Of a DNA stretch of 9,878 nucleotides, positions 1 through 5,749 are shown in pieces. Source of the DNA: Actinophytocola sp050699915 (GTDB lineage: Bacteria; Actinomycetota; Actinomycetes; Mycobacteriales; Pseudonocardiaceae); NCBI RefSeq assembly GCF_050699915.1, contig NZ_JBOHGA010000221.1, forward strand, positions 1 through 9,878, given 5' to 3'. Under the pieces are notes generated by a model, which saw nothing but the letters and a program-made list of their open reading frames with translations, had not been told where the DNA came from and made no database searches. Both the position numbers and the translations under genes were made by a program. How positions within the stretch are numbered: position 1 is the first letter of the stretch; each line of letters begins with the position of its first letter.

Positions 1-860
1 GCATCCTGCCGTGGCTGGCCGCGCCGGCGCTGGTGTTCTTCGTCGGCTTCGCCGTCATCCCGGTCGTCGGCGTGCTCGCGCTGAGCTTCACGACGTGGGA
101 CGGGATCGGCGGCATCCAGCCGTCCGGGCTGACCAGTTGGCGGGCCGTGCTCTCGGACCCCGGGCTGCCGCACGCCGTTTGGGTGACGTTCCTGGTGATG
201 ATCGCTTCCTGGGCGGTCCAGACACCGCTCAGCATCCTGCTCGGCACGTTCCTCGCCGGTCACCAGCGCTATCGCGGCGTGCTGGCCGTGGTGTACTTCA
301 TCCCATTGCTGCTCAGCTCCGCGGCGATCGCGATCGCGTACAAGGCCTTGCTCGACCCGAACTTCGGGCTCGGCGCCGGGCTGGGTATCGACTTCCTCAG
401 CCAGGACTGGCTCGGCAGGCCGGGGCTCGCGTTCGGCCTCGTCGTCTTCGTCGTCTCCTGGCAGTTCATCCCGTTCCATTCGCTGCTCTACCAGGGCGGT
501 GTCCGCCAGATTCCCGTGTCCATGTACGAGGCCGCGCAACTGGACGGCGCCGGGCGGATCCGCCAGTTCTTCAGCATCACGCTGCCCCAGTTGAAGTACA
601 CGATCATCACCTCGTCGACGCTCATGGTGGTCGGGTCGCTGACCTTCTTCGACCTCATCTACGTGCTGACCGAGGGCGGCCCCGGCGACGCGACCCGGGT
701 GCTCGCGGTGGACATGTACAAGCGGGGTTTCCCGGGCGGGCTCATGGGGCCCGCCAGCGCCATCGCGGTGATTCTCGTCCTGGTGGGCCTGGCCATCGCC
801 CTGCTGCTACGCCGGCTCGGCGGCCGCGACGCGAGTCAGAGCCAGATGGAGGGCGCCTGA
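1..860 (+). CDS. Sugar ABC transporter permease, MalF-like (5' end outside window)
   Basis: This is one of two membrane subunits of a CUT1-type carbohydrate importer, which forms the sugar channel in the cytoplasmic membrane. The reading frame is already open at base 3 and runs to TGA at 858-860 (285 residues visible), so the true start lies upstream. The visible protein begins inside a membrane helix (LPWLAAPALVFFVGFAVIP), followed by further hydrophobic segments. The diagnostic EAA loop that docks on the ATPase lies at 528-587 (EAAQLDGAG ... FFSITLP), and the GGPGDAT stretch near the last helices is typical of MalF/UgpA-type permeases. A GGAGG ribosome-binding site for the next gene lies inside its last codons (848-852). 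The partner permease follows after one base. The substrate cannot be read from the permease. An alpha-glucosidase remnant downstream suggests maltose or another alpha-glucoside, which is inference. Confidence 0.95.
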   Translation, partial: ILPWLAAPALVFFVGFAVIPVVGVLALSFTTWDGIGGIQPSGLTSWRAVLSDPGLPHAVWVTFLVMIASWAVQTPLSILLGTFLAGHQRYRGVLAVVYFIPLLLSSAAIAIAYKALLDPNFGLGAGLGIDFLSQDWLGRPGLAFGLVVFVVSWQFIPFHSLLYQGGVRQIPVSMYEAAQLDGAGRIRQFFSITLPQLKYTIITSSTLMVVGSLTFFDLIYVLTEGGPGDATRVLAVDMYKRGFPGGLMGPASAIAVILVLVGLAIALLLRRLGGRDASQSQMEGA

Positions 861-861
861 C

Positions 862-1755
862 ATGAGCGCCACACTGACCAGGCCGCAGCGACAGGCCGCC
901 ACCCGCGGCGAACGGCCGCACCGCACCGGTTCGGCCACCCAGGGGCGCAACTGGCTCGGCGGGCTGGCCGGTTGGCTGTGGCTCGGCGTCGTCGTCATAC
1001 CCATCTACTGGGTCCTCATCACCAGCTTCAAGGCCCAAAGCAGCTACTACGCGAGCAACCCCATGGTGCCGCCGAGCGACCCCACGCTGGAGAACTACCG
1101 GTTCGTCATCCAGTCCGACTTCATCACCTACTTCGTCAACAGCGTCGTGGTCACCGCCGGCGCGGTGGTGCCGGCGGTCACGTTCTCCTTCATGGCCGCC
1201 TACGCCATCGTGCGGGGCTGGCCCGGCCGGTTCCTGCGCATGGTAAACGGGCTGTTCCTGATGGGCCTCGCCATCCCGCTGCAGGCGACTGTCATCCCCG
1301 TCTACCTGATCATCATCAAGCTGCACCTGTACGACAGCCTGCTGGCGCTGATACTTCCGTCGATCGCGTTCGCCATCCCGCTTTCCGTGCTGGTGCTGAC
1401 CAACTTCATCCGCGACGTGCCGAGGGAACTGTTCGAGTCGATGCGGGTCGACGGCGCCAGCGAGTGGACGACGATGTGGCGACTGGCGGCGCCGCTCACC
1501 CGGCCGGCCATCGTCACCGTGACCATCTACAACGCACTGACCATCTGGAACGGATTCCTGCTGCCGCTGATCCTCACCACCAGCCCCACCCAACGGACCC
1601 TGCCGCTCGCGCTGTGGACCTTCCAGGGCCAGTTCAGCGTCAACGTCCCGGCCGTCGTCGCCGCCGTCGTCCTCACCACACTGCCCATCCTGGTCCTGTA
1701 CGCCTTCGGCCGCCGTCAACTGCTCAGCGGTCTGGCAGCCGGCTTCAGCCGGTGA
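862..1755 (+). CDS. Sugar ABC transporter permease, MalG-like
   Basis: This is the second membrane subunit of the same CUT1 importer, 297 residues, a normal MalG-type length. ATG at 862 is one base after the upstream stop and is preceded by GGAGG (848-852), so the two are co-transcribed and probably translationally coupled. About 35 polar residues precede the first helix (residues 36-55, ending IPIYWVLITSFK, a typical MalG-type sequence). The EAA loop is at residues 189-213 (ELFESMRVDGASEWTTMW, then RLAAPLTRP). The C-terminus (LLSGLAAGFSR) resembles the usual GLxAGA tail of these permeases. No ATPase gene follows; many actinobacterial CUT1 systems share one ATPase encoded elsewhere (MsiK-type), so this is not a defect. 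The neighbour downstream is a convergent MCP gene remnant whose stop lies 28 bases away. I see no hairpin terminator between them. Confidence 0.95.
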   Translation: MSATLTRPQRQAATRGERPHRTGSATQGRNWLGGLAGWLWLGVVVIPIYWVLITSFKAQSSYYASNPMVPPSDPTLENYRFVIQSDFITYFVNSVVVTAGAVVPAVTFSFMAAYAIVRGWPGRFLRMVNGLFLMGLAIPLQATVIPVYLIIIKLHLYDSLLALILPSIAFAIPLSVLVLTNFIRDVPRELFESMRVDGASEWTTMWRLAAPLTRPAIVTVTIYNALTIWNGFLLPLILTTSPTQRTLPLALWTFQGQFSVNVPAVVAAVVLTTLPILVLYAFGRRQLLSGLAAGFSR

Positions 1756-1780
1756 CCAGCAACGTGGCGATGTCGAAGAG

Positions 1781-2038
1781 TCAGGACGGTCGGCGTAGGG
1801 AGAACTTGTTGACCTCTGTCTGAAGCTCCGCGGCAAGGTTCCTGAGGCTGCCCTTCGCGTCCCGGTCGGAGCTCTCCTCGGATGGCCGACCGCCGATGTG
1901 GCAGGCGATCTGAGCTATCCCGGCCGACGCTTCCACGACGCCGCGATTCATCTCGTTTGTGTTCGCGTGCTGCTGCTCGACGGCCGAGGCGATGGACTCC
2001 TGGTGGTCGTTGATACTGCGGATGATCTCGCCGACGCG
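1781..2038 (-). pseudogene. 3' remnant of a methyl-accepting chemotaxis protein
   Basis: The minus-strand frame ending at TGA 1781-1783 encodes about 84 residues matching the C-terminal end of an MCP signalling domain. It starts VGEIIRSINDHQESIASAVE, continues QQHANTNEMNRGVVEASAGI, and ends LAAELQTEVNKF. The INDxQxxIASAVEEQxAxTNEM sequence is characteristic of the second helix of the MCP cytoplasmic hairpin, and LxxLAxELQxxVxxF is the usual MCP terminus. In chemotaxis this region couples receptors to CheA/CheW. Homology stops abruptly at about 2035, where sequence coding on the opposite strand for an AraC regulator begins, so the sensor, membrane segments and the rest of the hairpin are gone. 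The spacing between IGG and LRNLAAELQ looks a few residues shorter than usual, suggesting an internal deletion. No start codon or ribosome-binding site is apparent, so it is almost certainly non-functional. Confidence 0.8.
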
Positions 2039-2365
2039 GTGGCCGCCGCTCGCACCGTCCTGCGGCGACGGCTCGGCGACGGCTCGGCGACGTATCCCGT
2101 GCGCCTCGTGGCGAGCGAGCTCGGGGTGAGCACCAGAACCCTCCAGCGGCAGCTCGGCGAGGCCGGCACCAGCTTCGCCGAGTTCCTGCCGGACACCAGG
2201 CGGGACCGGGCGGTCTTCTACTTGCGAAAAGCGAACCTCACCTTGTCCGAGATCTCGTTCCTGCTCGGCTTCGACACGCCGTCCTCGTTCTTCCGGGCCT
2301 TCGCCCGCTGGACAGGGCAAACTCCGCGCGCCTTCCGCAACGGCGCGTCGATCCCGATCCGCTGA
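2033..2365 (+). pseudogene. AraC-family regulator, C-terminal DNA-binding fragment
   Basis: The frame ending at TGA 2363-2365 encodes a complete AraC/XylS double helix-turn-helix. Helix-turn-helix 1 is at VASELGVSTRTLQRQLGEAG and helix-turn-helix 2 at LTLSEISFLLGFDTPSSFFR, ending in the signature FARWTGQTPRAFR. The linker GTSFAEFLPDTRRDRAVFYL resembles the subfamily that carries an arabinose-type N-terminal sensor domain. That N-terminal domain (normally over 200 residues) is absent. Homology begins at about 2033-2045, exactly where antisense MCP sequence ends. The frame stays open upstream to a possible GTG at 1898, which would give a 155-residue hybrid whose first 45 residues are antisense MCP. 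I see no convincing ribosome-binding site for it. It is most likely a truncated pseudogene, although a stand-alone DNA-binding domain cannot be excluded. Confidence 0.75.
2064..2092. repeat. 11-bp tandem repeat, about 2.6 copies
   Basis: The unit GGCGACGGCTC occurs at 2064-2074 and 2075-2085, followed by the partial copy GGCGACG at 2086-2092. It lies in the AraC fragment just before the first helix-turn-helix (residues RRLGDGSAT). The unit length is not a multiple of three, so gain or loss of a copy would shift the frame. In the present state the AraC frame is intact across it. It lies about 30 bases from the MCP/AraC junction. Confidence 0.8.
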
Positions 2366-2464
2366 ACGCCCGATCACCGGTCACCAGCTGTCGGTGCACT
2401 AACCGGAGATCCCCTGGCCCTGCCTTGGCCGCGGCGAACTCCGACCAGGCGGTCCGAAGTGCCG

Positions 2465-2653
2465 CCGCCAGTCATCCGGGTCGCAGCCCCCGACAACTGG
2501 CGGTCGCGGTTCGGTGGGCCGGCTTGGACCAGAACCACCGAGCCCGACGGCAGCCCCAGCGAGTGGTAACTGCACCTGTTCGCGCCAGAACAGGCGGACC
2601 TGGACTGGGAGAACCCGGAGGTGCGGGACAAGTTCGAATCGATCCTGCGGTTG
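2465..2653 (+). pseudogene. GH13 alpha-glucosidase (AglA/oligo-1,6-glucosidase type) remnant
   Basis: Read from 2474 the plus strand gives PDNWRSRFGGPAWTRTTEPD, then GSPSEW, a TAA stop at 2567-2569, then LHLFAPEQADLDWENPEVRD and KFESILR. This matches the conserved stretch NNWxSxFGGPAWT...YLHLFAPEQPDLNWENPEVR...LRFW of GH13 alpha-glucosidases, just before the catalytic-nucleophile region. The stop falls exactly where the family has Tyr (WYLHLF), so it is probably a TAC/TAT to TAA change. Upstream, SSGSQPP in the neighbouring frame resembles the residues normally preceding NNW, implying a further frameshift near 2488. After 2653 the similarity ends and the following DRGVDGFRxD catalytic segment is missing. 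Only about 60 of some 540 residues remain. Its position downstream of MalFG-like permeases fits a decayed malEFG-aglA operon. Confidence 0.75.
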
Positions 2654-2874
2654 GCTTGGCCCCGCTTCGGCATTCTGATTGGGCCCCACCTGCTTGGGTA
2701 CTAGGAGTCGTTGCAAAGCCCTCGTTGTGTTGTCGTCGCAGGAAACTAGGATTGCTGAGTTGCTGGAGGCAGGTGTAAGTAACTGGCGAGCAGCCGAACG
2801 GCGGCCCATGGCACCGCGCGGCCGTGGGCAGGTCCCGTTGTCGGTTGCCCAGGCGGTGTACGACCGGGCTGAGG

Positions 2875-3261
2875 TCAGTCGGTGGACAGGACGGCGATGG
2901 CGTCGATGGAGATGAGGAGGTTGCGTGGCAGGGCCGCGTTCGCCGGGGCTGAGCGAGCGGGTGGCGGGTCGGGCATGAAGCGGGCGTAGATGGCGTTGAT
3001 GGACGCGAAGTCGTCGACGTTCGTGTAGAAGATCGTGGTCTTGACCAGGTTCGCCATGGACGCGCCCGCGGCGGTGAGCACGGCGTCGAGGTTGCGGAGC
3101 GCGAGCTCGGTCTGTTCTTCGATACCGTCGGGCGCAACGCCCGTCGCTGGGTCGATCCCCGCCGTGCCCGAGCAGAACACGAATCCGTTGGCGATGATCG
3201 CCTGGCTGTAGGGTCCGATCGCCTGTGGTGCGTTGTCCGTCGAGACGGCCTGCCGAGCCAT
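2875..3261 (-). CDS. RidA/YjgF/UK114-family protein
   Basis: This encodes a 128-residue cytosolic protein of the usual RidA length; the family forms trimers, and its archetype hydrolyses reactive enamine/imine intermediates. The start is ATG at 3261-3259, preceded by GGAGG (complement of 3268-3272) six bases upstream. Family hallmarks are NAPQAIGPYSQAI (10-22), FCSGTAGIDPATG (29-41), LRNLDAVLTAAGAS (55-68), NLVKTTIFYTNVDDFASINA (71-90), PPARS (100-104) and ISIDAIAVL (117-125). The substrate-carboxylate Arg (Arg105 of E. coli RidA) is present as Arg103. The Glu120 equivalent appears to be Ser118, and Glu122 becomes Asp120, so archetypal deaminase activity is uncertain. It is the only intact gene between 1784 and 5089. 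TAGGCT (complement of 3309-3314) with TTGTGG (complement of 3330-3335) is a weak promoter candidate with a short 15-base spacer. TGGGCA/TGCCCA at 2825-2851 is a weak downstream hairpin. Confidence 0.92.
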   Translation of the reverse strand: MARQAVSTDNAPQAIGPYSQAIIANGFVFCSGTAGIDPATGVAPDGIEEQTELALRNLDAVLTAAGASMANLVKTTIFYTNVDDFASINAIYARFMPDPPPARSAPANAALPRNLLISIDAIAVLSTD

Positions 3262-3512
3262 GCTGAACCTCCATAAGCTCCCATGTGCACACACGGCACA
3301 TCCCACTCAGCCTAGGTGTTCTCGGTGACCCACAAGCCACGCCTTCGCACGTTCTGGCTTCTGTCGGCCAGCCCCTTCGTACGACACTCATGACGACCGA
3401 GGTCGTTTGTTCTGGTTGGGTGACCTGGAAGCGCTGCCTCCGGCTTGGCTGTGGAGGCACAGGTGCTCCTTCGTCGCGCGAAGAGAGATGCGCATGGATG
3501 TGTTTCAGCCAG

Positions 3513-3674
3513 ATGTCGGGACACCGGATACCGGCCCGGGCGCTGTTTGTCGTCGACATCGAGAACTCGACCGCCAATCGCGATTCCGCCACGCTAGCTG
3601 CGGTGTTGCGATGTCGACCAACGCATGCCATCGACGTCGTACGGAGTGTGCCGGTCCCTGACGGATGGCTGTAG
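3513..3674 (+). pseudogene. Possible start of a nucleotide-cyclase-like regulatory protein (weak)
   Basis: From ATG 3513 the frame reads MSGHRIPARALFVVDIENST, then ANRDSATLAAVL, and after unrecognised residues stops at 3672-3674. The pattern RALxxVDIExST close to the N-terminus resembles actinobacterial proteins with a class III cyclase-like or related regulatory domain. Only about 25 residues are reminiscent, no clear ribosome-binding site precedes the ATG, and the rest of the domain is absent. If real, it is another truncated gene in this decayed segment. Chance similarity is a serious alternative. Confidence 0.25.
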
Positions 3675-4030
3675 CCGCGACCAGACCCTCGGCAGTTGGG
3701 TGAAACATCCATGTGGACCGAGCCCATCAAGTCAGGAGGACTGCGGCCCCGCGTCTTCCTCCGCGGGCAACCGGCAGGTCGAGACCTCACTTGTTGAGCG
3801 CGCGACGGGTGAATAATGTGCAGTCGGTCCTCGGACACCAGTATTGGTGACATCGCAGTCTCATGGTGAAATCTCGCCATCCGATTCTTCGGTCGGAAGC
3901 TTTCGTTGTCCTACTGGGACGGTCTTGCGCGTGGTGCAGACCAAGACGCAGGCCGGGTCGGGACTGCGGCCGATGGCGCCCGGGCACTTCGCCGTCGCTA
4001 CATGTGTTGGTCTGTCGAGGTTTCGACGGG
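3594..4030. other. Stretch without a recognisable gene
   Basis: No product, RNA gene or repeat is recognisable here apart from the end of the weak cyclase-like frame. Base composition is less GC-skewed by codon position than in flanking genes, and all frames are short or lack family resemblance. A small hairpin (CCCGCG 3748-3753 with CGCGGG 3762-3767) and a sequence reading LLSARRVNNVQSVLGHQYW (about 3790-3849), vaguely like the VQxxLGH box of tyrosine recombinases, are the only points noted. Neither is convincing. Confidence 0.5.
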
Positions 4031-4180
4031 GGCGTGGTGCTGTTCGCCACCGTCGCCGGCTTGGTCATCGCCGCGACGAGCCGGCGCAGTTGTCGCCGCA
4101 CCAGGCTCGGTGGTGTCGGCGCGGCCGGGGTCATCGTCGCGGTCACGGTGGTGCTGGTGCTGCTCGCCGTCCCCGACCCT
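4031..4180 (+). pseudogene. Membrane-protein-like fragment, two predicted helices
   Basis: In the frame starting GTG 4031 the sequence has very high G/C at third positions and reads as two hydrophobic segments, VVLFATVAGLVIAA and GVGAAGVIVAVTVVLVLLAV, separated by a basic loop (SRRSCRRTRLG). This suggests a two-helix hairpin from some membrane protein. I cannot assign a family, and there is no ribosome-binding site or natural end. The frame then continues antiphase to the MEDS homology that begins at about 4182, so a junction between unrelated pieces probably lies near 4175-4190. GC-rich DNA can produce valine/alanine-rich frames by chance, so confidence is low. Confidence 0.3.
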
Positions 4181-4181
4181 G

Positions 4182-4608
4182 GTGTGGTCCGTGGCGATCT
4201 GGCCCGAGCGCAGCGACACCGAGTATCCGGCGTGCACCCAGCACGAGGCGTTGGTCAACTACGCGTTCGCTGGCGCTCCGCCACGATCCTGTGCCCCTAC
4301 GACGCCGAGCGCCTGTCCTCGGTCGTGCTGGCCGACGCCGCGGCCACGCACTCGATCCTGGTCGACCACGACCCGTGGTGGGCCAGCCCGGACTACGCCC
4401 CGACCGCATCGTCGCCACCTACAACCAACCTCTCGACACCCCTGCCGCCGCCGACGAGGTCGGCATCACGACGAGCACGCCGCACCGGATTCTGCGGTGG
4501 GCTGTGCGGCTAGCTGCCGTCGCGGATCTGGTCGCTGAGCGGTTGGCCGACGTCGTCCTTGTCGTCACCGAGTTGGCCAGCAACGCCCTCGACCACGGCA
4601 CCGGTCCT
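4182..4608 (+). pseudogene. MEDS-domain / RsbW-like HATPase sensor, frameshifted remnant
   Basis: Three consecutive frames join into one recognisable protein. The first (4182-4284) gives IWPERSDTEYPACTQHEALV, then NYAFAGAPPR. The second (4286-4396) gives ILCPYDAERLSSVVLADAAA, then THSILVDHDPWWASPDYAP. The third (4399-4608) gives DRIVATYNQPLDTPAAADEV, later VVLVVTELASNALDHGTG. This is the second half of a MEDS (DcmR-like sensory) domain followed by the start of an anti-sigma-factor-type histidine-kinase-like ATPase, with its N-box Glu and Asn in ELASNALDHG. Each frame change fits loss of one base (near 4285 and 4397). The first half of MEDS and all of the ATP-binding domain after the N-box are missing. 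Intact relatives act as stress or sigma-factor regulators in actinomycetes. Confidence 0.75.
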
Positions 4609-4654
4609 CGCCGGCTCCAGCCTGGCGTACCAACACCGCGTTGGTCTTCCAACC

Positions 4655-5040
4655 CGTGAAGCCTCGGTGTGCAGGGCGACGGACTGACCGCCGTGCCTGT
4701 AGTGGTGAGTGCCCGCCTTCGCCCGCCGGATGTGGTCGAGACGGATCTCCTGGTGCCCCAATACATCGTGACGGCTTGCGGGTCGCGGCGGATCAGGCGG
4801 TTGCCGTCCGCGTCGTAGACGAACTCGTCACCTCGCCGTTGGCCCCGGTCGCCAGGTGACCCTCGGTGTTCCCCTTGAGGGTCTGGCCTTGGCCGGACAT
4901 CTCGCAGCTGTTGGTGGCGCCCGGCGGGTCATAGCCGAACTCCTCGAGTGTGGGGCCGCTGGTGCCGGTGTTTGGTGATCGAGTTGAGCGTGTGGCCTGG
5001 TAGGTGTCGGTGGGGTCAGCCAGACGAGCAAGCCGTTCAG
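4655..5040 (-). pseudogene. Rhs/YD-repeat protein remnant, multiply frameshifted
   Basis: The minus strand, read from 5040 down, gives pieces of a YD-repeat (Rhs) protein in shifting frames. They are LARLADPTDTYQA, TLNSITKH, GPTLEEFGYDPPGATNS with GQGQTLKGNTEGHLAT, EFVYDADGNRLIRRDPQAVT (4826-4767), and GHQEIRLDHIRRAKAGTHHY with RHGGQSVALHTEA (4758-4664). The FxYDADGNRLxRRDP and YYRHGGQTVALRT sequences belong to the conserved region shortly before the toxin junction of actinobacterial Rhs proteins. At least three or four indels are needed to join the pieces, so it is a pseudogene. Intact homologues are very large secreted proteins that carry C-terminal toxins. Neither the toxin tip nor an immunity gene is recognisable nearby. 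Confidence 0.8.
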
Positions 5041-5089
5041 CGCGGTTTCAGTCGACATCAGGCAGGCTGGGCCCGAGCAGGGAGATGCG

Positions 5090-5749
5090 TTGCGCGTGCT
5101 GGTGGTGGAGGATGAACGGCGGCTGGCCGCCGCCCTACGAGACGGCCTGGAAGCCGAAGGCTTCGCCGTGGACGTGGCCGGCGACGGCGAAGAAGGCCTT
5201 TGGCTCGCCCGCGAGAATCCCTACGACGCGCTGGTGCTGGACATCATGCTGCCCAGGCTGAACGGCTACGAGCTCTGCGCGACCCTCCGCGCGGAACGGA
5301 TCTGGACGCCGATTCTCATGCTCACCGCGAAGGACGGCGAGTGGGACGAGGTCGACGGGCTGGACATCGGCGCCGACGACTACCTCACCAAGCCGTTCTC
5401 CTACGCGGTGCTGCTCGCCCGGCTCCGCGCGCTGCTGCGCCGGGGCGCACGGCCGCGGCCGGCTGTCCTCCAGGCGGGTGCGTTGCGGCTCGACCCGGCG
5501 ACCCGGCAGGTGTGGCACGGCGACACCGAGGTCGAGCTGACCGCTCGCGAGCACGCGCTGCTGGAGTACCTCATGCGTCGGGCCGGGGAGGTGGTGGGCA
5601 AGCTGGAGATCATCGAACATGTGTGGGACGTGAACTTCGACGGCGACCCGAACATCGTCGAGGTGTACGTGCGGCGGCTGCGGACCAAGCTCGGCGCCGC
5701 CACCATCGAGACCGTGCGCGGTGCCGGATACCGGCTCAAAGATGGCTAG
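5090..5749 (+). CDS. OmpR/PhoB-family response regulator
   Basis: This is a 219-residue DNA-binding response regulator, the cytosolic output of the kinase encoded next. The receiver domain (1-115) has acidic residues Glu7/Asp8 (VLVVEDE), phospho-acceptor Asp51 (LVLDIMLPRLNGYE), the switch Thr79 (LMLTAKDGE) and Lys101 (TKPFSYAVLLARL). The winged-helix domain (about 128-217) ends in the classic VEVYVRRLRTKLG and ETVRGAGYRL. The start is TTG at 5090 with AGGGAG at 5079-5084, five bases upstream. An ATG at 5085 is in another frame, and no better in-frame start exists upstream. Its stop (TAG 5747-5749) overlaps the kinase start by 8 bases, implying translational coupling. The DNA target is unknown; autoregulation of this operon is likely but not shown. 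Degraded Rhs sequence lies directly upstream, so the promoter must sit in or near that debris. Confidence 0.96.
   Translation: MRVLVVEDERRLAAALRDGLEAEGFAVDVAGDGEEGLWLARENPYDALVLDIMLPRLNGYELCATLRAERIWTPILMLTAKDGEWDEVDGLDIGADDYLTKPFSYAVLLARLRALLRRGARPRPAVLQAGALRLDPATRQVWHGDTEVELTAREHALLEYLMRRAGEVVGKLEIIEHVWDVNFDGDPNIVEVYVRRLRTKLGAATIETVRGAGYRLKDG

Noticed and set aside
742..1836. A 364-codon minus-strand frame opposite the MalG-like gene
   Set aside because: It is antisense to a clear permease, with composition dominated by Gln/Asp/Arg/Gly and no recognisable domain.
2825..2851. TGGGCA / TGCCCA inverted repeat downstream of the RidA gene as a terminator
   Set aside because: The stem is six bases with a 15-base loop and no supporting T run, so it is too weak to call separately.
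3748..3767. Hairpin CCCGCG / CGCGGG with an 8-base loop
   Set aside because: The stem is only six bases in very GC-rich DNA, with no neighbouring gene end to serve.
3790..3849. LLSARRVNNVQSVLGHQYW, resembling the VQxxLGH box of tyrosine recombinases
   Set aside because: Only about 12 residues are reminiscent. No upstream HxLR box or catalytic Tyr segment appears in any frame, and a stop follows at once.
2399..3880. A long minus-strand open frame spanning the RidA gene
   Set aside because: It overlaps the RidA gene in another frame, is rich in Arg/Pro/Ser/Thr as expected of a shadow frame in GC-rich DNA, and has no family resemblance.
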